Shown here: in pieces, positions 44,341-53,714 of the stretch | How positions within the stretch are numbered: the first letter of the stretch is position 1 | Layout of the letters: each line of letters begins with the position of its first letter | From: Virgibacillus indicus | GTDB taxonomy: Bacteria > Bacillota > Bacilli > Bacillales > Amphibacillaceae | DNA: 64,000 bases | Direction: 5' to 3' | NCBI RefSeq assembly: GCF_002266285.1 | Contig: NZ_NPMS01000002.1 | Coordinates: forward strand, 124,001-188,000 | Made by a program: the position numbers and the translations under genes | The notes under the pieces: generated by a model | The model's database searches: none | Seen by the model: only the letters and a program-made list of their open reading frames with translations | Told to the model about the DNA's origin: nothing

Positions 44341-45091
44341 ATTTACTGCTCTTTTGTTTTTCCTTTTCTTTTGCTGGATTGCCTTCCATCGTTTGCTCCT
44401 TACCATTCACTACCTTTGCAATATAGGCTGATGTCAGCTGGTAGCCATTTTCAATTTTCTCTGCCAGAAAGCTGGTTCTCTCAAAAAGAATAGATCGGAA
44501 ATAATCAATTTGGCGTGCAATTTTTTCCGTCAAAGCAACTTGAGTCTCCAGTTTACTCACGACTTCTTCCTGATTTTCCTCCTGTTTGGAAATCTGTTCA
44601 GATAGTTCTTGCTGCACTTCACCTTGCTGGTTTATTTTTATAGCCAGCTTTTCATTTTCTTCTCCATAGGCTTCCAGTTTCGTTACGATTAACTGATTTG
44701 ATTGGCCAATCGCAGTTAATTTCTCGCTTAATTCCTGTTTCGATAATCGTCCATCCTCCAGCAGCTGCTGTACTCTTTTGTTTTCATTCTCCAGCTTTTT
44801 CAACTGGGTTACGACCTGCTCTTCAAGCTTTACATGCTGCTGGTTTATTGCTTTCAATTCTTTTAATTTCCCATCAATTTCCTGCCATTGGCCGGATTGT
44901 TTATATTCACTCTGCTGCTGCAGCCATTTTAATCTGTGAAAGGAGCGATGTAAGGATTCATTAATTCTTTTTTGTTCCTTAATCATTTCTTCCACATGAT
45001 TTCTTATAAAAAAACCCTGGTTTGGTTCATCTATCTTTCTGTTATTTTTATAAATATCCATATGATTGTCACGGTTAATATATAAACCCAT
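44339..45091 (-). CDS. Long coiled-coil protein, function unknown
   Basis: A 250-residue hydrophilic protein that is almost all predicted helix. Heptad-like repeats run from about residue 35 to 190 ('LKKLENENKRVQQLLEDGRLSKQELSEKL', 'QQGEVQQELSEQISKQEENQEEVVSKL'). There is no Cys, no signal peptide and no membrane segment. The N terminus ('GLYINRDN') is short and polar. It would make a filament or scaffold; where is unknown. The ATG at 45091 has GGAGTG ahead. It converges on sspH and lies 79 nt after the CNNM-type gene, perhaps co-transcribed. Confidence 0.75.
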   Translation of the reverse strand: MGLYINRDNHMDIYKNNRKIDEPNQGFFIRNHVEEMIKEQKRINESLHRSFHRLKWLQQQSEYKQSGQWQEIDGKLKELKAINQQHVKLEEQVVTQLKKLENENKRVQQLLEDGRLSKQELSEKLTAIGQSNQLIVTKLEAYGEENEKLAIKINQQGEVQQELSEQISKQEENQEEVVSKLETQVALTEKIARQIDYFRSILFERTSFLAEKIENGYQLTSAYIAKVVNGKEQTMEGNPAKEKEKQKSSK

Positions 45092-45170
45092 CTGAAACAC
45101 TCCTTCAAAGCTTTACTTTATTATCCTATGCATGGAAAGGGTATTTGGTTGATGAGCGGACTTTAATTAT

Positions 45171-46385
45171 TTATTTGACAATCTGAACCTTTTTTAATGT
45201 TCTTCCTTCTATTTCCAATATTTTAAAGGTGAGATTATTTCGCTCAAAGGCCTCTCCTTCTTCAGGAAACCGATTAAGCTCCTTTAAAATATATCCAGCG
45301 AGAACATCTTCTTCCTCGGGAATTTCCGTATTAAACTGTGAGTTTAGCCGGTGGAGAGGGATTTTCCCATCACAAATAATTTCAGTTTCAGTACTTTTTT
45401 CAATAAGCCTGTCTATATCCATTTCATCTTCAATTTCCAGGCCGATCATTGCTTCGATTACGTCTTCATGGGTCAAAATTCCTTCTGTTCCGCCATATTC
45501 ATCCAGAACAATTGCCATGTGCTTTTTCTCCTGTGTCATTTTACGGAAAATCTGTTCAATGGAATGAAATTCATAAATCACGAGTGGATCCATATCACTG
45601 AAGGATTTCAGCGATTTTTCAGGATCCATGGACCATTTCAAAAGATATTTTGAATGGAATACCCCAACGATATTGTCAATATCCTCATTAAAAATCGGGT
45701 ATCTTGTATATGGATTCTGGATTGCAACATCCCTTACCTCTTCAAAGCTTGCAGTATGCGGAAGAGCAATCATGTCAATCCGGGGTGTTTTCAGTACATC
45801 CTTTACATCCAGGTTATGAAAATCAAGTATTCCCTTAATCCGATGTGATTCATCCTTCTTAAATGTTCCTTCCTCTCCGGCAATATCAACCATTGTCCGC
45901 AGTTCAGCCTTCGATATCGATGCTTCTTGTATCTCACCTTTGGAAAGAAACCTTATGATAAATCTTGTCATTCCATTTAATAGCAATGTGAGCGGTTTGA
46001 AGATGAACATCACTGAACGTATCACAGGAAAAACAATGTATGCAATTTTGTCAGGAAAAGTAGCCGCAATCGACTTTGGAATGACTTCGGAAAAGATAAT
46101 TATGGTAATCGTCAATACTGCAGTAGCAATGGCAGCATTAATGCCATATTCGATGGCAAGCATCGTTACAAGTGTTGGAAGCACAATATTGGCAATATTA
46201 TTCCCTATAAGAATGGACGTGATAAACTCGTCAGGTTTTGAGAGCAAATCCAATAGCTTTGCTGATTTTTTATCATTGTTGTTAGCTTTCGTTTGCAGCT
46301 TCATTTTATTTGCAGCGGTTAATGCTGTTTCACTTCCCGAAAAGAAAAATGAAACAAATAGTAAAAAGATGATCGCAATGATCAC
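45171..46385 (-). CDS. CNNM/CorC-family membrane protein with CBS pair
   Basis: A 404-residue protein with a DUF21 membrane domain (about residues 1-170: 'FLLFVSFFFSGSETALTAANKMKLQTKA', then two to three more helices), a CBS pair ('VLKTPRIDMIALPHTASFEEV', 'MAIVLDEYGGTEGILTHEDVIEAMIG') and a CorC_HlyC end. Related B. subtilis proteins (YhdP/MpfA) export Mg2+ or Co2+. I use the GTG at 46385: AAGGAGG sits 9 nt ahead. Longer frames up to 46448 run into the palindromic repeat and add a foreign tail. Confidence 0.87.
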   Translation of the reverse strand: MIIAIIFLLFVSFFFSGSETALTAANKMKLQTKANNNDKKSAKLLDLLSKPDEFITSILIGNNIANIVLPTLVTMLAIEYGINAAIATAVLTITIIIFSEVIPKSIAATFPDKIAYIVFPVIRSVMFIFKPLTLLLNGMTRFIIRFLSKGEIQEASISKAELRTMVDIAGEEGTFKKDESHRIKGILDFHNLDVKDVLKTPRIDMIALPHTASFEEVRDVAIQNPYTRYPIFNEDIDNIVGVFHSKYLLKWSMDPEKSLKSFSDMDPLVIYEFHSIEQIFRKMTQEKKHMAIVLDEYGGTEGILTHEDVIEAMIGLEIEDEMDIDRLIEKSTETEIICDGKIPLHRLNSQFNTEIPEEEDVLAGYILKELNRFPEEGEAFERNNLTFKILEIEGRTLKKVQIVK

Positions 46386-46407
46386 TGGACAGTTCCTCCT
46401 TAAATTC

Positions 46408-46490
46408 AAAAGCATAAGCGCCCGTTTATTGCGGGTGACACTAAGCAATAGTCGCTAGGGCGGCGTGGCTGTTCATAGTCATAGCCACGA
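46408..46490. repeat. Truncated copy of the palindromic repeat
   Basis: AAGCGCCCGTTTA near 46416-46428, GTCGCTAGGGCGGCGTGGCT near 46451-46470 and a downstream inverted GTGGCT/AGCCAC pair resemble the repeat at 26575-26720. It lies immediately upstream of the CNNM-type start. The gap 46386-46599 holds nothing else but the alr terminator. Confidence 0.5.
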
Positions 46491-46559
46491 AATATTTTTG
46501 ATTCCTGCTCAAATTCATCGTTAGTTGCTTTTATTTTATAGGAATTATCAAAGTAATAA

Positions 46560-46597
46560 AAGAAAAAGGCTGTCTTCCTTTAAAAGACAACCTTACT
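46560..46597 (-). terminator. Terminator of alr
   Basis: AAGGTTGTCTT pairs with AAGACAGCCTT (wobble) around a short loop, followed by a T-run on the minus strand. Confidence 0.8.
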
Positions 46598-46599
46598 AC

Positions 46600-47781
46600 T
46601 CATATACTTTGCATATTTTGCTGAACTAATCCTCTTTCTTTTAAAACCTTGCCATCCCGGACATATACTCTAGGCACCCGCTTTCCAATTAAACATGTTG
46701 TCTCATAGTGAATTGTGTTCATCTGGTCAGCTACTTCAGCCATCGAAATATAACCATCCTGTTGGTCTCCAAAGATTGTAATCACATCATTATTATCCAA
46801 CTCTTCTATTTCTGTTACATCAATCATTGCCTGGTCCATGCAAATTCTGCCGACAATCGGTGCCCTCTTGCCCTTTGCTGTCACATTTCCTTTATTGGAT
46901 AAAAGCCTTGAAAATCCGTCTGCATAACCAACTGGAATGGTAGCTATTTTTGCAGGCTTTTCAGGAGAAAATGTGCAGCCATAGCTGATGGGCTGGTCTG
47001 CCTCTACTGTTTTAATCATAACTGGTTTTGTTCTAAAACTCATCGCCTGTTTTAATGAAATTTTCGATTGCAAATGTTCATCCGGGTATAAACCGTAAAG
47101 ACTGACTCCTACCCGGACCATATCCAGATGCATGTCGGGATAAGCGATTGTACCTGCACTATTGCAGCAATGCTTTATTGGAATGGAAACATCATGCCGC
47201 TCCAGATAATCGGTTAGCCTGGTAAAATGCTCAAATTGCTCTATCGTGTAAGCAGGGTCTGGATTATCTGCGTCAGCAAAGTGAGTGAAGATCCCTTCCA
47301 CAATCACGTTTGGAGAGTGAATGGATTGAATCAGCTGCAATGCCTCTGTCTTATCTTTAATGCCTATCCGATTCATTCCACTGTCAATTTTTATATGAAT
47401 CCGGGCAGTTTTCCCTAATTTCTCTGCCACTCTTTCTATATGTTCAACCACATCAATCGTAAAAACTGTTAATGTGATATCATTTCTAATTGCTTCCTCA
47501 GCAGCCTCCGCAGTTGTATATCCAAGAACTAAAAGCGGAAAATTAATTCCAGCCTGCCTCAGCTGTACTGCTTCATCAAGGAAGGCAACTGCTAAATAAT
47601 CAGCACCTGCATCAATTGCTTCATTTGCCACTTCAACTGCCCCATGCCCATAAGCGTCCGCTTTTACAACGGCCATCAGTTTACTTTGTGGCTGTATATA
47701 TGCTTTAAATGTTTTTATATTATGTCGAATCGCATCCATGGAAATCTCAGCCCATGTATCGCGGTAACTTCCATAGTTCAT
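46600..47781 (-). CDS. alr: Alanine racemase
   Basis: Converts L- to D-alanine for the cell wall, with PLP. The 393-residue protein has the PLP Lys40 in 'LMAVVKADAYGHGAVEVA', 'GIFTHFADAD', 'VRVGVSLYGLYP' and the C-terminal 'ICMDQAMIDVTEI' with the catalytic 'SYGCTF' Tyr in its second domain. The ATG at 47781 has GGGGGTG upstream; a longer frame to 47880 has no ribosome site. It lies downstream of ald on the same strand, with a terminator between them. Confidence 0.94.
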   Translation of the reverse strand: MNYGSYRDTWAEISMDAIRHNIKTFKAYIQPQSKLMAVVKADAYGHGAVEVANEAIDAGADYLAVAFLDEAVQLRQAGINFPLLVLGYTTAEAAEEAIRNDITLTVFTIDVVEHIERVAEKLGKTARIHIKIDSGMNRIGIKDKTEALQLIQSIHSPNVIVEGIFTHFADADNPDPAYTIEQFEHFTRLTDYLERHDVSIPIKHCCNSAGTIAYPDMHLDMVRVGVSLYGLYPDEHLQSKISLKQAMSFRTKPVMIKTVEADQPISYGCTFSPEKPAKIATIPVGYADGFSRLLSNKGNVTAKGKRAPIVGRICMDQAMIDVTEIEELDNNDVITIFGDQQDGYISMAEVADQMNTIHYETTCLIGKRVPRVYVRDGKVLKERGLVQQNMQSI

Positions 47782-47897
47782 AATTGCACCCCCAGTGGGT
47801 AAGATTATATCATAATTTTTACTGATGAATATCCGGTTACAAAGCGGAGTGTCCGTTTTAAACCGAGGGCATCCAGCCATCCGCCAAATAATTTGCT

Positions 47898-47940
47898 CAA
47901 AAAATACCCTCCACAGCCATGCTTGAAGGGTATTTGCAAG
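47898..47940 (-). terminator. Terminator of ald
   Basis: AATACCCT pairs with AGGGTATT around a 14-nt loop, followed by a T-run on the minus strand. Confidence 0.85.
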
Positions 47941-47951
47941 TTCATTTCATT

Positions 47952-49082
47952 TTACGAAAAAGCTTTTTCAGAAACAGCTTCGTCTACGGAAGCATATTCA
48001 TATCCTAGATCTTTTGCTACTGCTTCTAATGTAACTTTACCATTAACTACGTTAACACCTGATTTAATCGCCGGGTTATCCTGAATAGCTTTTACATAAC
48101 CTTTCGAAGCAATTTGTGTTGCATATGGAATTGTTACGTTTGTCAATGCCACTGTTGCAGTACGCGGCACTGCACCAGGAATATTAGGAACTGCATAATG
48201 AAGTACACCATGTTTTTCATAGATTGGATCATCATGTGATGTTACATGGTCAACTGTTTCAAAGTTACCACCCTGGTCGATTGCAACGTCAACTATAACT
48301 GATCCTGGCTGCATGGATTTAACCATTTCTTCAGATACAAGTTTAGGAGCTCTTGCACCTGGGATTAATACCGAGCCAACAACAAGGTCAGAATCTTTTA
48401 CAGCTTCTGCAATATTGAATGGGTTGGACATTAATGTCTGAATGCTTGAACCGAAAATATCCTCAAGCTGACGTAAGCGTGCAGGGTTCAGGTCGATAAT
48501 TGTTACATCTGCACCAAGTCCCAGTGCGATTTTTGCTGCGTTTGTTCCAACAACACCGCCGCCGATAACTGTAACTTTCCCGCGCTCGACTCCTGGTACA
48601 CCACTTAATAGAATACCCTTGCCGCCTTTTGATTTTTCAAGGTATTGTGCACCGATTTGAGATGCCATACGTCCAGCAACCTCACTCATTGGAGTAAGCA
48701 ATGGCAATGTATTGTTCACAGTAATTGTTTCATAAGCAATTGCTGTTACTTCGTTTTCCACAAGTGCTTTCGTCAATTCAGGCTCATTTGCCAAATGAAG
48801 ATACGTGAATAAAATAAGCCCTTTGCGGAAATAGTGATATTCAGATTCAAGTGGCTCTTTAACCTTCATAATCATCTCTGCTTTTCCCCAAACCTCTGAA
48901 GCGCTTTCAAGGACTTCAGCACCAGCTTCTTTATATTCATTATTCGTAAAACTGCTGCCAAGACCAGCATCTGCTTCAACAATAACTTTATGTCCTGCAC
49001 CCAGTAAGTTGACAACGCCAGCTGGTGTCATAGCAACACGATTTTCGTTATTTTTTATTTCCTTTGGAATACCAATAATCAT
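47952..49082 (-). CDS. ald: Alanine dehydrogenase
   Basis: Interconverts L-alanine and pyruvate plus ammonia with NAD. The 376-residue protein has '[21 protein letters not shown]', the substrate Lys in '[13 protein letters not shown]' and the NAD loop '[28 protein letters not shown]'. It supports growth on alanine and sporulation in Bacillus. The start at 49082 follows GGAG. The PucR-type regulator AdeR is encoded directly upstream on the same strand, as in B. subtilis. Confidence 0.95.
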   Translation of the reverse strand: MIIGIPKEIKNNENRVAMTPAGVVNLLGAGHKVIVEADAGLGSSFTNNEYKEAGAEVLESASEVWGKAEMIMKVKEPLESEYHYFRKGLILFTYLHLANEPELTKALVENEVTAIAYETITVNNTLPLLTPMSEVAGRMASQIGAQYLEKSKGGKGILLSGVPGVERGKVTVIGGGVVGTNAAKIALGLGADVTIIDLNPARLRQLEDIFGSSIQTLMSNPFNIAEAVKDSDLVVGSVLIPGARAPKLVSEEMVKSMQPGSVIVDVAIDQGGNFETVDHVTSHDDPIYEKHGVLHYAVPNIPGAVPRTATVALTNVTIPYATQIASKGYVKAIQDNPAIKSGVNVVNGKVTLEAVAKDLGYEYASVDEAVSEKAFS

Positions 49083-49186
49083 CTTCAACACTCCTCACTA
49101 ATTCAATTACAATTCCAGTATATAACTATTAATGCAACTTTTCATTATGCAGAATACAAAATAGAAACAGGGAAGTTTGTGAAAAA

Positions 49187-50434
49187 TCACAAACTATCCT
49201 GTAAAGCTTCCATTTTCAAATCGAGGTATAACGTTATTTTCTGATTCGGATCCTTTAAATCAATTCCTGCAATCTCTGTAATTCGCTTTAATCGATAGTT
49301 TAATGTATTAACATGGACGTGGATTTTATTAGCTGCATCCCGTACATTGCTGTCACTTTCCAGAAAAATTCTAAGTGTTTCAAGTAAATTTGAATTATTT
49401 TTTTTGTCATACTCCCTTAACTTTTCAATGGAAGTATTTCGATAGTATTCTTCGTTCCTGATCGTATGAAGCTCTTCGAGAAACTGATAAATACCAAGCT
49501 CTTGATAGCTGAATACTGCGTTTAGTTCTTGAGGAAATTTCCTTTTTAGCTTCAATACCTTCAATGCCTGATTGTAGCTGGCATGTATGAATGCAGGTGA
49601 ACTGCAGAAAAGCCCATAGGAACCTTTCACTTCCTCAATGTTCAGCCGTTCATTTATCTTATGAACAAAATCGGTAATGAAACGATTGATATTATCCATG
49701 CTGTCTTTCTTATTTCTTAGACGAATCAGCAATATAAGCTGATTTTCGTCAAATACACGACATACAACATGAACATGCTGCAAAGCTTCTGTTAAATAAT
49801 GTGCGTGCTTTTCAACTTTTTCCAATACTTCTCCTTCAAACTCAAGTACTGCAATCGTCAATCTGCCATCCATCTGCAATCCAAAATATTCAGCCTGCCG
49901 GGCAATTTCATCTTCATTCCGAATATGCCCTGTCAGCAGCTGCCAGAAAAATTCATTATAGTTTACATCTGCTTTTCTTCTTTTTACCCGGTGGCGGATC
50001 AGCTGGCTTTTCACATGAACAGCCGCTTCCTCCAGCAGTTTCAGCTTTTCCTGATCAAGAATTTTATCCTGCGTTTGTACCCAGATAAATCCAATTATTT
50101 TATTTCTTTCCCGGACAGACACTGCAACGCGGTTTCCCAGGCCAACATTTTCAATAGCTGGTACAAGCACCGCTTTATCACTTTCAATTAATTGTGCCAT
50201 AATCCCGTGTTTCCATAAACTATTTATTACTTCTTCAGGGACCTTTCTTTGAATAATCGTAGCCATTCTTGCCTTGTCTGCATTCTTTTCGTGTTTGGAA
50301 TAGGAAATAATCCGATGCTTGGAATCTTCTATTGTTACAGGGCAATCCAAAATTTCCGCAATCCGATCGGCCAAATTCTCTGGAGAATCAAGTATATCTT
50401 TAAACAAATCTGTGTGTTTAGACGGGTTGCTCAT
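49187..50434 (-). CDS. adeR: PucR-type regulator of alanine dehydrogenase
   Basis: A 415-residue regulator with an N-terminal GAF-like sensor ('NLADRIAEILDCPVTIEDSKHRIISYS', 'LLEEAAVHVKSQL'), a middle GGDEF-like fold and a C-terminal PucR-type HTH ('LLETLRIFLESDSNVRDAANKIHVHVNTLNYRLKRITEIAGIDL'). AdeR activates ald in B. subtilis in response to alanine, and the position next to ald supports the same job here. The start has GGAGGAGG ahead. Confidence 0.88.
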   Translation of the reverse strand: MSNPSKHTDLFKDILDSPENLADRIAEILDCPVTIEDSKHRIISYSKHEKNADKARMATIIQRKVPEEVINSLWKHGIMAQLIESDKAVLVPAIENVGLGNRVAVSVRERNKIIGFIWVQTQDKILDQEKLKLLEEAAVHVKSQLIRHRVKRRKADVNYNEFFWQLLTGHIRNEDEIARQAEYFGLQMDGRLTIAVLEFEGEVLEKVEKHAHYLTEALQHVHVVCRVFDENQLILLIRLRNKKDSMDNINRFITDFVHKINERLNIEEVKGSYGLFCSSPAFIHASYNQALKVLKLKRKFPQELNAVFSYQELGIYQFLEELHTIRNEEYYRNTSIEKLREYDKKNNSNLLETLRIFLESDSNVRDAANKIHVHVNTLNYRLKRITEIAGIDLKDPNQKITLYLDLKMEALQDSL

Positions 50435-50734
50435 ACATGGCCTCCTCCATTCTAATGCTATTTTAACATAGTTTTTGTGAATTTTAACAAATACAATTCA
50501 TCAATTTGAGGTTTTTCGACAAAGTAATTCTTTATTCGATATGATAAAATTTTATTACAAATTGATTGGATAGTTTCTAAAGAACATGTTGAAAGCGATT
50601 ACCATTTGCAGAAAATAAATGAAATAGCGACCGTCTTTTCATTTAGCATTCATACCAAACAATCCGCTTTTTCACATAATATAATAATAGTTATCAAAGA
50701 CTATTTTCAATGGACAAACTATATGGAGGTCATC

Positions 50735-51820
50735 ATGAAGAGAATAATTAAAATAGGAAGCGCATTCATTGGAATTATTGTTGGAGCCGGTTTTGCTTCC
50801 GGCCAGGAAATCCTGCAGTATTTTACAAGCTTCGGGTATATTGGAACAATCGGAGCAATTGTCTCCACCGCATTATTTGCATATCTTGGCATGATGTTAA
50901 CAAGACTTGGAAGCCGGATGCGGGCAACTTCGCATAAAGAAGCTATCTATAAAGTAAGCGGGAAATACCTCGGAATTATCGTAGATGCTATCATCGTTTT
51001 CACTTTGTTTGGTGTAGGTGTTGTTATGATTGCTGGAGGCGGTTCTATTTTCAGCCAGCAGTTCGGATTGCCGTCAGTTTTTGGAATTGTACTAATGAGT
51101 ATTCTGGTTATCCTTACAATGATGCTGAATGTCGACCGTGTTGTATCCGTAATCGGAAGCATCACACCATTCCTGATACTCGCTGTTATCCTGGTATCCA
51201 TTTACAGTATCCTGGTTATGGATAATTCTTTCTCAGCATTAAACCCGATTGCTCAGGAGTCACCTTCAGCACTTTCACACTGGCTGATGTCCGCAGTTAA
51301 CTATGTTTCATTTAATATAGCTGTTGGGGCGTCCATGTCACTACTGATGGGTGGCGCAGAAGAGGATGAAAGAATTGCTTCTCTTGGAGGACTCGTTGGC
51401 GGACTTGGAATTGGAGTGATGATCGTTCTTAGTCACCTGGCAGTATTTTCAAATGTCGATGTCGTTGCAAGCTTTGACATGCCGATGCTGAAAATTGTGA
51501 ATGATATTTCACCAGTACTCGGAGTAATCTATTCCGTCGTATTGTTTGGTATGATATTTAATACCGCTGTAAGTATGTTCTATTCATTCGGCGCACGTTT
51601 CACAGAGGTTGGTACAAAGAAACAAAGGCTATTCACAACCGTTACCATTGCAGTTGCATTTAGCTTAAGCTTCGTCGGTTTTACAGAACTGGTTGCTTGG
51701 TTTTACCCAACCATCGGGTGGCTTGGAACATTCCTGATTGTGGCACTCTTGATTGCACCATTTAGAATGGCATCAGCTAAAAAAAAAGAACAACAGGAAC
51801 AATTTAGGGAAGCGAATTGA
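50735..51820 (+). CDS. YkvI-like membrane transporter
   Basis: A 361-residue protein with about ten membrane segments, beginning 'KIGSAFIGIIVGAGFASGQEILQYF'. This N-terminal pattern is typical of the YkvI family, which belongs to the broad APC-like transporter group. The substrate is unknown; as it lies divergent from the ald regulator, an amino acid is a fair guess. The ATG at 50735 has GGAGG 5 nt upstream. The 300-nt divergent gap (50435-50734) would hold both promoters and shows no clear operator. Confidence 0.82.
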   Translation: MKRIIKIGSAFIGIIVGAGFASGQEILQYFTSFGYIGTIGAIVSTALFAYLGMMLTRLGSRMRATSHKEAIYKVSGKYLGIIVDAIIVFTLFGVGVVMIAGGGSIFSQQFGLPSVFGIVLMSILVILTMMLNVDRVVSVIGSITPFLILAVILVSIYSILVMDNSFSALNPIAQESPSALSHWLMSAVNYVSFNIAVGASMSLLMGGAEEDERIASLGGLVGGLGIGVMIVLSHLAVFSNVDVVASFDMPMLKIVNDISPVLGVIYSVVLFGMIFNTAVSMFYSFGARFTEVGTKKQRLFTTVTIAVAFSLSFVGFTELVAWFYPTIGWLGTFLIVALLIAPFRMASAKKKEQQEQFREAN

Positions 51821-51849
51821 AGGATAAGAATATAAAAAATTTATAACCA

Positions 51850-51896
51850 GCGCCCGCATACCCATTACTTTAATGATAGTGTGCGGGCGTTTTTTC
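51850..51896 (+). terminator. Terminator of the ykvI-like gene
   Basis: GCGCCCGCATAC pairs with GTGTGCGGGCGT, followed by six Ts. Confidence 0.88.
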
Positions 51897-51982
51897 TTCA
51901 AATTATCCTCCTGATCAATTCCGCGGCACCTATTTGAACACACACTTATAATGATAAAAATGAAACCCCACTGAATGAGATT

Positions 51983-52264
51983 TCATTTCACATAATCTCT
52001 ATAAGCTTTTACAAATTGCTCCGGAGATGATTTCACGGTATAAGAGAAAACCCCTTTACTTGTATGCAGATAAAGCAGGCCTCCTGTTCCACCAATTAAT
52101 CGATAGGACATATCCAACAAATCCTTTATTGGAAATTCACGATGTTCTGTTACAACTTTTTCATCATAAAGATAAATTGTACGCCTGAGCTCAATTTCCC
52201 TTTGCTCAATACTGCTTACTTCACGCTTTACTTTAATATACGGCTGTTCAGCTATCAGTCGCAT
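51983..52264 (-). CDS. Small conserved protein, function unknown
   Basis: A 93-residue protein with strands 'IKVKREVSSIEQREIELRRTIYLYDEKVVTEHREFPIKDLLDMSY' and 'GGTGGLLYLHTSKGVFSYTVKSSPEQFVKAYRDYV', which looks like a small PH-like beta fold with a closing helix. No signal peptide. The ATG follows GGGGG. It is 36 nt after the Spx-like gene on the same strand, so the two may share a transcript. I cannot assign a function. Confidence 0.75.
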   Translation of the reverse strand: MRLIAEQPYIKVKREVSSIEQREIELRRTIYLYDEKVVTEHREFPIKDLLDMSYRLIGGTGGLLYLHTSKGVFSYTVKSSPEQFVKAYRDYVK

Positions 52265-52300
52265 GCAAAACCCCCAAGCTGCCTAGTTTTCAAGCGAAAA

Positions 52301-52711
52301 TTATCCTTCTGCCAGACGAAGGTAATTCAATCTCCACTCAAGCCATTGATGCTCGCGTGTCTTCCTTGGCAGAAACTGACGGATATCATCTTCATGATAA
52401 CCAACCTGAATCCTCTTTTCATCCATGATAATCGGACTGCGTAATAGTCCAGGATGCTGATGAATCAGCTCCAGTAACTCCTGAAGCGGCAGCGCATCAA
52501 TATCCAGATCAAGCTCTTTGTAGACTTTTGATCTTGTGGACATGATTTCATCCGTTCCTTCCAGTGTCATACGCAGGATAGCACGCAGCTCGTTTACAGT
52601 CAGCGGTTCCCTGAGAATATTCCTTTCCACATATGTTATTCCATGCTTCGTTAACCATTCTTTCGCCTTTCTCGTTGATGAACATGGTGCTCCATATACT
52701 CTCACTGTCAT
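52301..52711 (-). CDS. Spx/ArsC-family protein lacking the CxxC pair
   Basis: A 136-residue thioredoxin-fold protein with the Spx layout: '[44 protein letters not shown]', '[39 protein letters not shown]' and '[12 protein letters not shown]'. Spx and MgsR bind the RNA polymerase alpha C-terminal domain and control stress genes. Here the CxxC redox switch is reduced to one Cys9 (C-S-S-T), so a disulphide switch cannot form. The C-terminal 15 residues ('[17 protein letters not shown]') extend beyond the usual end. The start is behind GGGG. Confidence 0.85.
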   Translation of the reverse strand: MTVRVYGAPCSSTRKAKEWLTKHGITYVERNILREPLTVNELRAILRMTLEGTDEIMSTRSKVYKELDLDIDALPLQELLELIHQHPGLLRSPIIMDEKRIQVGYHEDDIRQFLPRKTREHQWLEWRLNYLRLAEG

Positions 52712-52761
52712 TTATCATACCCCATTTTCCTTGGAATTTTTTAATGTTAGCTACAACTGCT

Positions 52762-53373
52762 TCACTTATAAAGTCCCTTTTTTAGCAGATTCATTTCCGT
52801 ATTGAAATTGTCCATTGCTTCCTCATAGGACATTTCCTTTGCGAACTTTTCCACTAAATTATGGAAGGTTACTGATGTAATGATCTGAATAACATGATGC
52901 AAATCTTTTTCATCCGAAATATTTAAACACTGTTTATTGATTAATGTACTAATTTCTTTCAGTTGCTCTCTGTTTTCATTCACATCGAAAATCCGATTGA
53001 ATATATTTTCGATTTTGTGAGTCATATTCAGGAAAGCATTTTTTAGAAAATCCAGATTTTCCTGTTCAGGCAATTCTTTTAAAAGCAGACGATACATTTC
53101 TGTGATGGCATCAAAAAGATCTCCATCATATTTTTGCAGGAGTGTAATAAAGTTTCCCTGCCTCGTCCTTGCCTGCTGGCTTAACAGAAATAAATATGCA
53201 TCTTCTTTATCTTCAAAATACTGATAAAAGCTGCCCCTTGGTATTCCTGCCGATTTAACGATATTAGAGATGGAGGCCTCATAAACAGGTACCCTGGAAA
53301 ATTCCTTTTCTGCTGCATATAGCAGTGTTTGCCTTTTATCCTCTGGCAGATTGTAAAACGTTTGTTTCGGCAA
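52762..53373 (-). CDS. TetR/AcrR-family repressor
   Basis: A 203-residue regulator with an N-terminal HTH: 'KRQTLLYAAEKEFSRVPVYEASISNIVKSAGIPRGSFYQYFEDKEDAYLFLL'. The C-terminal ligand domain is helical and unassigned. I chose a TTG start at 53373, with AAGGAAA just ahead and the usual 'PKQTFYNLPEDKR' opening; the frame stays open to 53406. Three copies of a TGACA-N3-TGTCA palindrome lie within 100 nt upstream, so it very likely represses itself. No divergent gene is there, and the target operon may be elsewhere. Confidence 0.88.
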   Translation of the reverse strand: MPKQTFYNLPEDKRQTLLYAAEKEFSRVPVYEASISNIVKSAGIPRGSFYQYFEDKEDAYLFLLSQQARTRQGNFITLLQKYDGDLFDAITEMYRLLLKELPEQENLDFLKNAFLNMTHKIENIFNRIFDVNENREQLKEISTLINKQCLNISDEKDLHHVIQIITSVTFHNLVEKFAKEMSYEEAMDNFNTEMNLLKKGLYK

Positions 53374-53400
53374 TTTCCTTCCCCCAAATCTCAGATGACA

Positions 53401-53476
53401 TGACATGGTGTCACTTTGTACAGTTTAATAATAAATGACACGGTGTCACCTGTCAATAAATAATGACAATTTGTCA
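53401..53476 (-). promoter_or_regulatory. Three TetR-type operator palindromes
   Basis: TGACATGGTGTCA (53401-53413), TGACACGGTGTCA (53436-53448) and TGACAATTTGTCA (53464-53476) share the inverted repeat TGACA-N3-TGTCA. They begin 28 nt upstream of the tetR start. The rest of the gap to 53668 shows nothing else. Confidence 0.82.
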
Positions 53477-53668
53477 CGTTTTTGCCAAATTATTTCTGTT
53501 CGAATCTTGATCGCGTTTTTCGGTAAAGTTTCATCTATACCTTTCACTATTCATTTCCACAAAGGAAGACTTCCATTCCCAGTTGGTAATTTTTTTATAA
53601 TGCAGGGTGAATAGGGTAGTAACTTTTGCTCCGCCGTTTCACTATTTTTTTAAAAGGTTAAAATGTAT

Positions 53669-53714
53669 AAAAAGAACCCCAACTGCCAGATCAGGCTGTT
53701 GAGGTTTTTTTATT
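53669..53714. terminator. Terminator of the ypjP-like gene
   Basis: AACCCCAAC pairs with GTTGAGGTT with an inner CC/GG step, flanked by A and T runs. It overlaps the stop of the minus-strand gene. Confidence 0.82.
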
